Source of the DNA: Capnocytophaga catalasegens
GTDB taxonomy: Bacteria; Bacteroidota; Bacteroidia; Flavobacteriales; Flavobacteriaceae
Reading direction: 5' to 3'
Length of the DNA: 64,000 nucleotides
Assembly: GCF_026005215.1 (NCBI RefSeq)
Contig: NZ_BPMA01000031.1
Coordinates: forward strand, 1-64,000
Part shown: positions 18,744 through 27,536 of the stretch, piece by piece
How the letters are laid out: every line of letters starts with the position of its first letter
Position numbering within the stretch: position 1 is the first letter of the stretch
The notes under the pieces: model-generated
What the model was told of the DNA's origin: nothing
Seen by the model: only the letters and a program-made list of their open reading frames with translations
The model's database searches: none
Translations under genes and position numbers: made by a program

Positions 18744-19949
18744 ATGCTAGAAAAGAAAAATTTAGATTATGAAAAAGTAGTACTTGTTGGTATTATTCAT
18801 CAGCAACAAGATGAAAAAAAATCAAAAGAATACTTAGATGAATTAGAATTTTTAACATATACAGCAGGAGGTGAAGTTGTTAAACGTTTTGTTCAGAAAA
18901 TAGATACACCCAATCCAAAAACTTTTATAGGTACTGGTAAAATAGAAGAGGTAAAACTATTTGTTGAAGAAAATAAAATAGGTACAATTGTATTTGATGA
19001 TGAACTTACACCTGCACAGCAGAATAATATTGAAAAATTACTACAAATTAAAGTTTTAGATAGAACAACACTTATTTTAGATATTTTTGCACAGCGCGCA
19101 CAAACAAGTTATGCTCGTACACAGGTAGAATTAGCTCAATATCAGTATTTATTACCTCGACTTACAGGACTTTGGACACACTTAGAGCGACAACGAGGTG
19201 GAATAGGTATGCGTGGTCCAGGTGAAACTGAAATTGAAACAGACAGACGTATTGTTAGAGATAGAATCGCTCTTCTGAAAAAAAAATTAGAATCAATTGA
19301 CCGACAGATGGCAACACAACGAAGTAACAGAGGGGCATTGGTTCGAGTAGCGCTTATCGGGTATACCAACGTGGGGAAATCTACACTAATGAATGTGATA
19401 AGCAAAAGTAATGTCTTTGCAGAAAATAAACTTTTTGCTACGCTTGATACCACAGTTCGTAAAGTTGTTATTGAAAATCTACCTTTTTTACTTAGCGACA
19501 CGGTAGGTTTTATAAGAAAACTACCCACGCAACTTATTGAATCATTCAAAAGTACGTTAGATGAAGTTCGTGAAGCTGATTTGCTCTTGCATGTAGTAGA
19601 TATTTCACACCCCAATTTTGAAGAGCATATCAATTCTGTAAATCAGATTCTGTCAGAAATAAATAGTATAGATAAACCTACAATAATGATTTTTAATAAA
19701 ATAGATGCTTACAAATATGAAATCTTAGAAGAAGATGATTTAATTACTCAAAGAAGTAGCAAACATTTTACACTTGCTGATTGGAAACAGACATGGATGA
19801 ATCGAACAAATGGAGATGCTATTTTTATTTCTGCAACTAATAAAGAAAATTTGGACGAATTTAGAGAAAAAATTTATGAGAAAGTTAAAGACATACATGT
19901 TACAAGATTTCCATATAATAATTTTTTGTATCCTGAGATTGATACATAA
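18744..19949 (+). CDS. hflX: Ribosome-associated GTPase HflX
   Basis: Splits or rescues stalled ribosomes using GTP. 401 residues. The N-terminal HflX domain is seen around PKTFIGTGKIEEV. The glycine-rich segment RGGIGMRGPGETEIE (151-165) is the family hallmark and precedes a helical linker. GTPase motifs: G1 GYTNVGKST (206-214), G3 DTVGFIRKLP, G4 NKID. The start ATG follows a perfect -7 box. A symmetrical terminator separates it from the convergent DUF6261 gene. Confidence 0.96.
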   Translation: MLEKKNLDYEKVVLVGIIHQQQDEKKSKEYLDELEFLTYTAGGEVVKRFVQKIDTPNPKTFIGTGKIEEVKLFVEENKIGTIVFDDELTPAQQNNIEKLLQIKVLDRTTLILDIFAQRAQTSYARTQVELAQYQYLLPRLTGLWTHLERQRGGIGMRGPGETEIETDRRIVRDRIALLKKKLESIDRQMATQRSNRGALVRVALIGYTNVGKSTLMNVISKSNVFAENKLFATLDTTVRKVVIENLPFLLSDTVGFIRKLPTQLIESFKSTLDEVREADLLLHVVDISHPNFEEHINSVNQILSEINSIDKPTIMIFNKIDAYKYEILEEDDLITQRSSKHFTLADWKQTWMNRTNGDAIFISATNKENLDEFREKIYEKVKDIHVTRFPYNNFLYPEIDT

Positions 19950-19950
19950 T

Positions 19951-19980
19951 AAAAAAGGAACAAATTTGTTCCTTTTTTTA
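19951..19980. terminator. Bidirectional terminator between hflX and DUF6261 gene
   Basis: Perfect 14-bp arms AAAAAAGGAACAAA / TTTGTTCCTTTTTT with no loop bases, flanked by A- and T-runs, so it can act in both directions. It overlaps the last codons of the minus-strand gene. Confidence 0.8.
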
Positions 19981-20721
19981 ATTACTTTCTTCTGAACTTA
20001 CTTCTTTTGATTTATTAGTACGTGTTTTTATCTGATTTCTATGATAGCTTAAAAGCTCTGTTAGCTCATTGATAAGCGGTGTATAATTTTTATCTTCGTG
20101 TTCTGTTTTGCAAAATATAATAGCTGTAAATAATTTATTGGTAGCATCATCTATTTTAGCGCGAATACTTTTTACATCAATGCTTGGATTCTTAGCAATT
20201 TCAGCAGTTCTATTTCTAAACAATTCTTCAAAGTCTGTATTTGCTTTTTCTAATTTTTTTACTAAATCTAATAAATGCAAATTCTCTAACGCATCAGTTA
20301 TTTTTATATTCTTTTGCTTATCAGAAAGTAATTGATTTGTTTTTTCAGTTTGAGATGTATAATTATCACGAATAATTCCTTTTCCATACTTACTTAACCA
20401 TAAGTCAAGTATCTTAGCATTCGATGTATAAGGTTCTATACCTAATTTTTTATAATTATCAACAAGGTTGAAAATACATTTTGTTAATCTACCTCTTAGG
20501 TCATCAATTTGTGTAATAGTTTCAGTTATAGTACTTGTTTTCCCTTGAATTTTAATTTTTGAAAGGTCTTCTTGATATGATTCTAATCTATCATATGCCT
20601 TTTTTAGATAAAGTTCTTCAGGATTATACCTTTTTACAATATCTAAGATACGTTCTATAACTAATGGATACTCACTATTCCATAATCTTGGAAAATTAAA
20701 ACTTAATGCTTTCTTTTTCAT
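19978..20721 (-). CDS. DUF6261-family protein
   Basis: Cytosolic helical protein of unknown function. The ATG at 20721 (MKKKALSFNFPRLWNSEY) is preferred to the frame's first codon at 20757, which would overlap the -7 box. The block DALENLHLLDLVKKLEKANT then DFEELFRNRTAE is the recognisable DUF6261 core: a helix ending with AN-x-x-FE-x-L-x-x-x-R. The whole protein is charged and helical, with no enzyme motif. A second, partial member lies at the right edge of the window (63553 onward). Members are abundant in Bacteroidota and often lone genes, as here. Confidence 0.7.
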   Translation of the reverse strand: MKKKALSFNFPRLWNSEYPLVIERILDIVKRYNPEELYLKKAYDRLESYQEDLSKIKIQGKTSTITETITQIDDLRGRLTKCIFNLVDNYKKLGIEPYTSNAKILDLWLSKYGKGIIRDNYTSQTEKTNQLLSDKQKNIKITDALENLHLLDLVKKLEKANTDFEELFRNRTAEIAKNPSIDVKSIRAKIDDATNKLFTAIIFCKTEHEDKNYTPLINELTELLSYHRNQIKTRTNKSKEVSSEESN

Positions 20722-20754
20722 ATCTGATTTATATTTTGAAAGAATTTTACACTG

Positions 20755-20762
20755 CAAAAATA
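20755..20762 (-). promoter_or_regulatory. -7 box for the DUF6261 gene
   Basis: Coding-strand TATTTTTG, 33 bases upstream of the chosen ATG. It overlaps the alternative longer start and therefore argues against it. Confidence 0.55.
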
Positions 20763-21324
20763 CTATTTTTTTTGAAATATAAAAATAATATCTATAATTT
20801 TTTTTGAATATCTATATAATTTTTTTGTTTTCTATAATAAATTAAGTTTTTGTATCTTTTAATTTTTTATTTTTGAAAATGTTTTAATTTCTTGTATTAT
20901 TATATTTTGTAAAACAGAAGATACTTGGTTTCTTTTATAAATATATTTATTTTTATTAAAAAATAAAAAGTTTTTTATATAATTTAAAAATGAAAGTCTT
21001 AATATACTTAATTTCTAATTCAATTTAATTGTTAATATTAAAAAATACTACATTTCTGTTATTTTTTTATTTTTATTTACTCAATATATTGAGTATATTA
21101 TTATATATAATTATATTTTATTAAATATACTTTGTGTGTTATATATTTTTGTTTTTATTTTGATAATATACTAAGTATATACATCTGATTTTATAATTCA
21201 TTTATCAAAAATAATAAAGAAAAAAAGCGGTAAAAAAATTTGCGTTTATCAAAAATAAAAAAAATGTAAAAATCAACAACAATGCTTTATTTTAGTGTAT
21301 TTTGAGCTTAAATTTCAATAAAAC
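20763..21324. other. Very AT-rich non-coding region upstream of susC
   Basis: No gene is visible. The stretch is mostly A and T, with long A/T runs. It contains an 18-bp perfect palindrome at 21078-21095 (TACTCAATATATTGAGTA) and a weaker one near 21160-21180. Composition suggests bent or easily melted DNA upstream of the susC control region. Confidence 0.5.
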
Positions 21325-21361
21325 GTACAATAAGTCAAGCCAAATGTACAATGAGTTAAGC
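21325..21361 (+). promoter_or_regulatory. Tandem direct repeat, candidate HTCS operator of susC
   Basis: GTACAATAAGTCAAGC (21325-21340) and GTACAATGAGTTAAGC (21346-21361) match at 14 of 16 positions and repeat with a 21-bp period (two helical turns). The second copy ends 20 bases before the -7 box. Direct repeats of this spacing are the known geometry of AraC-family half-sites. The HTCS downstream has an AraC domain, so it is the likely ligand; this is inference. Confidence 0.55.
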
Positions 21362-21381
21362 GCTACGCTTGAAAATTGTTG

Positions 21382-21389
21382 TAATTTTG
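21382..21389 (+). promoter_or_regulatory. -7 box for the susC operon
   Basis: TAATTTTG, 30 bases before the susC ATG. Confidence 0.6.
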
Positions 21390-21419
21390 TACTGAAATAA
21401 CAACTTAACATTACCAAGT

Positions 21420-24400
21420 ATGAAACCAAAATATTTATTGACACTATTATTGGTGTTTAGTATCTTTTGTGCGTGGGCGCAGCAGGTGAGTATTTCGGGG
21501 CAAGTATTTGACGATAATAAAGAACCCTTAGCGGGAGCTACTATTATTGTACAAGGAACAACCCACGGAGTTACTTCTGATTTTGATGGAAAATTTACAA
21601 TCAATTTGCTTCCCTCACAAAAAATAGAAGTTAGCTTCTTAGGATACAAAAACCAGGTGCTATCAGTAGGCAACAAACGACAATTTCAAATTGTTTTGGA
21701 GCCCGAACTTCTCGAAATGGAAGAAGTTGTGATTGTCGGGTATGGGACACAACGCAAAAGCGATATTTCTACCGCAGTATCTTCGGTGAAAGTAGGAGAG
21801 CTGACACAAAGTGGCTCAACACAAACCCTACAAGCTCTGCAAGGAAAAATAAGCGGTGTGCAAATTACCTCAAACGATGGTTCAATTTCTAGCGGAGTTA
21901 CCTTTAAGATACGTGGAGTTAATTCTATTACAGGAGGAACTCAACCTCTTTTTGTAATTGATGGTGTTCCGATGCCTTCACAACGTATTACTAACAGCGA
22001 TACTGAAATAGTTAATAATCCGTTATTGGGACTTAATCCTAACGATATTGAATCAATGGAAGTACTGAAAGATGCAGCAGCAGCTATTTATGGGGCAAGT
22101 GGTTCTAACGGAGTAATTCTCATTACTACAAAACAAGGAAGATCGCTTTCGAAACCCAAATTTTCATTCACACATTCTAGTGGAATTGATATGATGCCCC
22201 AAATACCACTAAAAGTACTTTCTCCCGAAGAATATGCTTACAAAATGCGCCGTTATGGAACATATGGCAATCAAAATTCAATTGATTTTTGGCAAAATAT
22301 CATCGACCAAAAAGGCTGGAATGACCCTTCGGTACATAATTGGTTAGATGATGTAACTCAAATAGGTACAAAACGTGAATTTAATGGAAGTATTACAGGA
22401 GGAACAGCACATACGCGATATATGCTATCGGCAGGTTATCTGAATAATAAAGGGCTTATTAAGCGTTCAGCTTTTGACCGATTTACTACGCGTCTTAATC
22501 TAAGTCAAGAAGTAAATTCAAAAATGAATTTGGGGATAAATCTGGCATATTCAGCTTCTAAAGATCAAAATCCAGTAACACATTGGTCGCAAGAGAGTGT
22601 TGTATTATCATCTTTGTATCGGTCGCCATTTGTATTTTACCCTGGGTTTTCAACCTTGATGAATACCAGCAATGCCAACCGAATGAGCCCGCTAGTATAT
22701 ATAGACCAATTGGATATAAATCGAAATTATAACGAACTTAATGGAAATATCTATATAGATTACAAAATACTAAAAGATTTGATATTTACCACAGGGGCAT
22801 CATATCGAAGACATACTATCGGAGAAACTCAAGTTTGGGGACCCGATACGTGGATAGGTCTTTCCGAAAAAGGACGTATGGAAATTACTAATACTCAAGA
22901 AAATAGTTGGGTATATGAAGCTCGTCTACAATATAATAAAAGCATTAAAAAACATTATTTTTCACTAATGGGAGCTTTTGAAGCCTCTCAATACCAAATG
23001 GACAATACATATAGTAAAGCCACAGGTTACGAATATACACGCAATGGTATTTGGGATATTGGTCAAGGACTTGTAACTTATGCACCTATTTATACATACG
23101 ATGGTAATCAAACCGCATCGCTCATTAGTCGTGGAACATATTCGTATGATAATAAATACGTATTGAATGCCTCATTACGTATGGATGGGTCTTCCAAATT
23201 TGGTAAAAATAACAAATACGCATATTTTCCTGCTGTGAGTTTGGCGTGGCGTGTTTCACAAGAAGAATTTATCAAAAATATTGATTTTATATCAAATTTG
23301 CGTTTGCGAACAAGTTTTGGTATGACAGGTAATAATCAAATTCCGTCGTATCAATCACTTTCCCAATTGGCTGTTAATAAGGCTATTATGAATGGTACAT
23401 CAATTCATTTAGGACGTTATCCTGCCAATGTCGCTAATGATGATTTAAAATGGGAAAGTCAGAAACAATATAATGTTGGTTTTGATTTTTCACTACTTGA
23501 CAATCGATTTTCGCTTACTACCGATTTTTATTACAAGCGTATAGATGATATGCTTTTGCAAGTGAATATTCCTTCAACGTCAGGATATGTAACTGCTTGG
23601 AAAAATGCAGGTTCAATGGAAAATAAAGGGTTAGACCTTACCTTTACAGCCAATTGGTTGCGAGGTTCTAAATTCAACTGGACAACAGATTTTAATATTT
23701 CATTCTACAAAAATAAAATACTATCGTTAGAACAAGGTCAATATCAACAATTTTATAGTCGAGGAATCAATAGCAAAGTAACCAATGATGTCTTATTACA
23801 AGTAGGACTGCCTGTGGGTATTTATTATGGATATATAAGTGATGGGACATATAATACTGATACTGAGGTTCTTAATGGATATCCAGGACCTAATTTGAAA
23901 CTGGGGCAGCTTAAAGTTGTTGATATTAACAAAGATGGAATTATTGATACTAATGACCGTACCCCAATTGCTGATGTAAATCCCACACATACAGGAAGTA
24001 TTGGGAATACATTCTCTTACAAAGGAATTGAGTTATATGCTTTTTTTCGTTGGTCGTATGGTAATGATGTAGTTAATGGAAATGCGTATTATTTGAACAA
24101 AACTACAAGTACAGACAATATACTAAAACGAGTATATGACAATGTTTGGTCACAAGATAATCCAACGAATAATTATCCACTTACAGGGTCAGGTACGTGG
24201 GACGAAGGCGTTTTTAGAAGCGACCTTGTAGAAGACGGATCATTCCTTCGATTACAAACTTTGTCGTTGAGTTATAATCTTCCACAAGATTATATCAATT
24301 CGTTAGGAATTAGTAATTTGAAACTATCGGTTATAGGATCTAACTTATGGCTTTGGACACGTTATTCTGGTTTTGACCCCGAAGCTAATACAGGTTATGG

Positions 24401-24488
24401 AACAGTTACTCGCTTGGCTCCTGGACTAGATATGAGCCCATACCCCAGACCACGCTCAATAACTTTTTCAATAGAATTAGGATTTTAA
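21420..24488 (+). CDS. SusC-type TonB-dependent outer-membrane transporter
   Basis: Imports glycans through the outer membrane with the SusD lipoprotein as lid. 1022 residues. Signal peptide (MKPKYLLTLLLVFSIFCAWA), then a CarboxypepD_reg-like domain (VFDDNKEPLAGATIIVQG), a TonB box region (EEVVIVGYGTQRKSDIS) and the plug with GVQITSNDGSI and IRGVNSITGGTQPLFVIDGV. A 22-strand barrel ends in the aromatic C-terminus SITFSIELGF. All are standard for the SusC/RagA group. First gene of the PUL; susD starts 11 bases later. An AT-rich control region with a direct repeat precedes it. Confidence 0.96.
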   Translation: MKPKYLLTLLLVFSIFCAWAQQVSISGQVFDDNKEPLAGATIIVQGTTHGVTSDFDGKFTINLLPSQKIEVSFLGYKNQVLSVGNKRQFQIVLEPELLEMEEVVIVGYGTQRKSDISTAVSSVKVGELTQSGSTQTLQALQGKISGVQITSNDGSISSGVTFKIRGVNSITGGTQPLFVIDGVPMPSQRITNSDTEIVNNPLLGLNPNDIESMEVLKDAAAAIYGASGSNGVILITTKQGRSLSKPKFSFTHSSGIDMMPQIPLKVLSPEEYAYKMRRYGTYGNQNSIDFWQNIIDQKGWNDPSVHNWLDDVTQIGTKREFNGSITGGTAHTRYMLSAGYLNNKGLIKRSAFDRFTTRLNLSQEVNSKMNLGINLAYSASKDQNPVTHWSQESVVLSSLYRSPFVFYPGFSTLMNTSNANRMSPLVYIDQLDINRNYNELNGNIYIDYKILKDLIFTTGASYRRHTIGETQVWGPDTWIGLSEKGRMEITNTQENSWVYEARLQYNKSIKKHYFSLMGAFEASQYQMDNTYSKATGYEYTRNGIWDIGQGLVTYAPIYTYDGNQTASLISRGTYSYDNKYVLNASLRMDGSSKFGKNNKYAYFPAVSLAWRVSQEEFIKNIDFISNLRLRTSFGMTGNNQIPSYQSLSQLAVNKAIMNGTSIHLGRYPANVANDDLKWESQKQYNVGFDFSLLDNRFSLTTDFYYKRIDDMLLQVNIPSTSGYVTAWKNAGSMENKGLDLTFTANWLRGSKFNWTTDFNISFYKNKILSLEQGQYQQFYSRGINSKVTNDVLLQVGLPVGIYYGYISDGTYNTDTEVLNGYPGPNLKLGQLKVVDINKDGIIDTNDRTPIADVNPTHTGSIGNTFSYKGIELYAFFRWSYGNDVVNGNAYYLNKTTSTDNILKRVYDNVWSQDNPTNNYPLTGSGTWDEGVFRSDLVEDGSFLRLQTLSLSYNLPQDYINSLGISNLKLSVIGSNLWLWTRYSGFDPEANTGYGTVTRLAPGLDMSPYPRPRSITFSIELGF

Positions 24489-24499
24489 AATATAAAAAT

Positions 24500-26308
24500 A
24501 TGAAAACTAAGTATATAAATATTATATTGTTCAGTGCAAGCCTTTGTATAGTAGGTTGTGCCAAGTTTTTGGAAGAAGACACAAAAAGTATTACTACAAC
24601 AGGAACTTTTTACCAAAGTGAAAATGATGCTATTCAAGCCATAAATGGCGCATACAGAAACCTTACTGAACCTGGAGTTACAGGACATGAAACTAAACAA
24701 GTACCTACCGACCTAACCAAAAGAGCTAATTGGGACGAAGCTAGCGGACTTAGTAATTTTACTTTTGGAGCAGATAATCCTTATTTTGCAACTATGTGGC
24801 AAAAGCATTATGCATGTATTAAAGATTGTAATTCCATTGTCGATAATATCACGTTAAATCAAGAAAAAGTAACTCATTGGGAGCGCTATGTTGCCCAAGC
24901 ACGAGGTATTCGAGCATACTTATATTTTAATTTAGTACGTTGGTTTGGAGATGTTCCTCTTATTCTAACAGCACCTCAAACCTTGAATAAAATAGAACAA
25001 GCGCCACGTGCTTCACAGAAAGAGGTTTTTCAACAAATTATACAAGATTTGGAATATTGCCAACAATATTCAATGGAGAAAAATGATATTGCCAATGGAT
25101 ATCAATATGGACGATTTACTAAAGATGCCGCTCGTGGATTTCTTGCTAAAGTGCATTTGTGGTTGGCAAGTGTAGCCGAGCGTGATGGAAAAGAAATACT
25201 TGGAACGGCTTCTGAAAACTATAAAAAAGCATTGGATTATGCTCAAGCTGTTATCAAAACAGGGAGATACGAATTAGTTGATTATTATCCCGATATATTC
25301 AATGCCAAAACCAAAGAAAAAGCCGTTTCCGAAGTTTTGTGGGGCGTACAAGGACTTACAGGTGATGGAACAGGAACACTTGTTGGTATGGTATTTGGAA
25401 TACGAGGTAGTGAAAACTTAGGTGGTTCGTGGGACAATATTTCGAGTTCTGATTATCACCGAATGATGTATGAACCAAGTGATTCTATTCGTCGATTGTG
25501 GAATTGCCCTCGTGTTCAACTGCAAGAAGATGGAACTCTTTGGGGTTGGGATTATAAACAATATTGGGACACTCGTAATGATCAAAAATTAAGTCAAGCA
25601 ACCGAAAATGATAATTGGGTTATGTGGAGCATTGGAAAATTCAGACGTTTCCCCGTAGCTAATCTTTCTACATACAACTACGCAAACTTTGGAATGGACG
25701 AACCTTTGTTAAGATATGCTGATGTGTTACTTATCTATGCTGAGGCTTACAACGAAGTGAATCATTCGCCAAGAAGTTATACTCCTTCTTCGTCTTTTGC
25801 AATGAATGGAGTTTCAATTCAATCGGCTTACGATGCGGTAAATTTGGTTAGAAAGCGAGCAAGAATAGCAAATAAGGCTGGTAAAGGTATTATTCATGAA
25901 GATAATTTACCTCGCGATTTGGAAAAGAAAAACATCAATTTGGTTGATGATTGTGTTGCCGATTGGAAGCCTTCTTCGTATGGATATAACCACGACGGAA
26001 CAAGCAACGTGTGGGATTATAAAAATTATTCAGACGATTACACTGCTTTCAGAAATGAAATACTCAACGAACGAGCTCGTGAATTGGTTGGTGAAACTAC
26101 CGATCGTTGGTGCGATTTGGTTCGACGAGGTATTTTGGTAGAACAAATGCAAGTATGGCGATTATACAATCCTTTTATTAGCCAAGCAGAACGCAATGTT
26201 CCGGCACCCGCTGCACCTGAAAATGTGAAGCGAACACACTGGTTACTACCTATTCCTCTTCGGGAAATGGAAAGTAACAAAAAACTCACTCAAAATCCAG
26301 GTTATTAA
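24500..26308 (+). CDS. SusD/RagB-type glycan-binding lipoprotein
   Basis: Surface lipoprotein that binds glycan and caps the SusC channel. 602 residues. The lipobox is SLCIVGC near residue 20, followed by AKFLEEDTKS. Typical SusD segments follow: TTGTFYQSENDAIQAINGAY, the TPR-like helices with RGIRAYLYFNLVRWFGDVPL, and the C-terminal LNERARELVGETTDRWCDLV ending PIPLREMESNKKLTQNPGY. It is paired with SusC upstream (11 bases) and followed 18 bases later by the DUF5017 lipoprotein, so these three form an operon. Confidence 0.95.
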   Translation: MKTKYINIILFSASLCIVGCAKFLEEDTKSITTTGTFYQSENDAIQAINGAYRNLTEPGVTGHETKQVPTDLTKRANWDEASGLSNFTFGADNPYFATMWQKHYACIKDCNSIVDNITLNQEKVTHWERYVAQARGIRAYLYFNLVRWFGDVPLILTAPQTLNKIEQAPRASQKEVFQQIIQDLEYCQQYSMEKNDIANGYQYGRFTKDAARGFLAKVHLWLASVAERDGKEILGTASENYKKALDYAQAVIKTGRYELVDYYPDIFNAKTKEKAVSEVLWGVQGLTGDGTGTLVGMVFGIRGSENLGGSWDNISSSDYHRMMYEPSDSIRRLWNCPRVQLQEDGTLWGWDYKQYWDTRNDQKLSQATENDNWVMWSIGKFRRFPVANLSTYNYANFGMDEPLLRYADVLLIYAEAYNEVNHSPRSYTPSSSFAMNGVSIQSAYDAVNLVRKRARIANKAGKGIIHEDNLPRDLEKKNINLVDDCVADWKPSSYGYNHDGTSNVWDYKNYSDDYTAFRNEILNERARELVGETTDRWCDLVRRGILVEQMQVWRLYNPFISQAERNVPAPAAPENVKRTHWLLPIPLREMESNKKLTQNPGY

Positions 26309-26326
26309 CCTTTAAAATCAAAAACA

Positions 26327-27424
26327 ATGAATACAATATATCGAAAAATATTTCTGGGAATAACAACGATACTACTAATAGCTTGTTCAAAAGATGAGCA
26401 AGCCGAAAATGTACAAATTTCAGTTAGTGCTGATAAAAATCAGGTAAAAGTAGGAGAGAATATTCAATTTCGAGTACAACACAATGCTTCAGCAGTAACT
26501 ATTTTTACCGGAGATGAAGGACATAATTACGATGCAAGTGCTTATGTGTTACTTGACGGAAAAACAGAACAAGAAATTCAAAATAATGTTCATCGTATTA
26601 CAGATCCTGATATTAGACCTTATCGAGCCGATTTTGCCCAAGCACAAGTAGGTGAAAATCCTTTTTTAGGAGGAATATTTCGAGTGCTTAATGCTAATAG
26701 TGGTGATGATTTGGATATAGCTGAAGCAATGTCCGATGCCTCTATAAATCAGAATGTACTAAAAGTAACATCAACAAATCCCGATTGGTGGAATGAAGCC
26801 TTACGCCTGAATGTTAATTCTAAAATAGGAAGTGATAAAAAACTTATACTACGAATGAAATTTGACAAAAGTGTTTTGGAAGAACCACGAACTGGCGTAC
26901 AAAAACCCAATGTAGAAACATTTCCTGTGGTAATACGTTTAGCAGGAATTCCCGAAGGAGAAACTAATGTCATTTTCAATGACTCTTCGGTTTGGGATAT
27001 TTATTGGAAACCTCAAACATCTTATTCCGATTACACATTAGATCTTATTCGCCATATAGCTGCTTGGGAGCAAGGTACAAATAAGAAAATGGAAACTTTG
27101 TCATATATTCAAATTCTTTTTACAGCCAATTCGGGAGCAGGATATATAGGTGATTATTATATTCAATCAGCTTCCTATGGAGGGGTAAGTTATCTTCCTT
27201 TCAGTACAGGAAAATCATTGTCTGTTAATAGTAACTCGGGTGAGCTTATTCATAATCACACTTATACCCAAGCAGGAACTTACAAAGTAGTAGTTGTGGG
27301 TACCAATAAAGGCTTTAAAAACTATTCTGGTAAAGGGTATCAAGAAGAAAAAGCAACAGGCAATAGCAATGAATATAATTATAGTAGAACAATAGCAACC
27401 TTAGAAATTACAGTGACTCCTTAG
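26327..27424 (+). CDS. DUF5017 surface lipoprotein (SusE-position)
   Basis: 365 residues with a type II signal ending TILLIAC-SKDEQ. The early block RVQHNASAVTIFTGDEGHNY is the DUF5017 signature, an Ig-like fold. The rest is beta-rich, with a likely second jelly-roll domain that contains VFNDSSVWDIYWKPQTSY. Position directly after SusD is where surface glycan-binding proteins such as SusE/SusF sit. The carbohydrate bound is unknown. No hydrolase motif was seen. Confidence 0.85.
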   Translation: MNTIYRKIFLGITTILLIACSKDEQAENVQISVSADKNQVKVGENIQFRVQHNASAVTIFTGDEGHNYDASAYVLLDGKTEQEIQNNVHRITDPDIRPYRADFAQAQVGENPFLGGIFRVLNANSGDDLDIAEAMSDASINQNVLKVTSTNPDWWNEALRLNVNSKIGSDKKLILRMKFDKSVLEEPRTGVQKPNVETFPVVIRLAGIPEGETNVIFNDSSVWDIYWKPQTSYSDYTLDLIRHIAAWEQGTNKKMETLSYIQILFTANSGAGYIGDYYIQSASYGGVSYLPFSTGKSLSVNSNSGELIHNHTYTQAGTYKVVVVGTNKGFKNYSGKGYQEEKATGNSNEYNYSRTIATLEITVTP

Positions 27425-27456
27425 AAAACAATCATTAACACTTTTTTTCAATTTGT

Positions 27457-27464
27457 TATCTTTG
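27457..27464 (+). promoter_or_regulatory. -7 box for the HTCS gene
   Basis: TATCTTTG, perfect consensus, 32 bases after the DUF5017 stop. It is embedded in the left arm of a 13-bp inverted repeat. Confidence 0.6.
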
Positions 27465-27491
27465 CCAAAGTTTTATGGCTTTGGCAAAGAT
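27458..27491. repeat. 13-bp perfect inverted repeat over the HTCS promoter
   Basis: ATCTTTGCCAAAG (27458-27470) and CTTTGGCAAAGAT (27479-27491) flank the 8-base loop TTTTATGG. There is no T-run after it, so it is not a standard terminator of the susCD operon. It may be an operator or a leader hairpin. Confidence 0.6.
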
Positions 27492-27536
27492 TTATTTAAA
27501 AATGAAAAAATGGAAAATATTACGTATTTTTATCAG

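Noticed and set aside
27458..27491. Terminator of the susC-susD operon
   Set aside because: The hairpin has no T-run after it and overlaps a -7 box.
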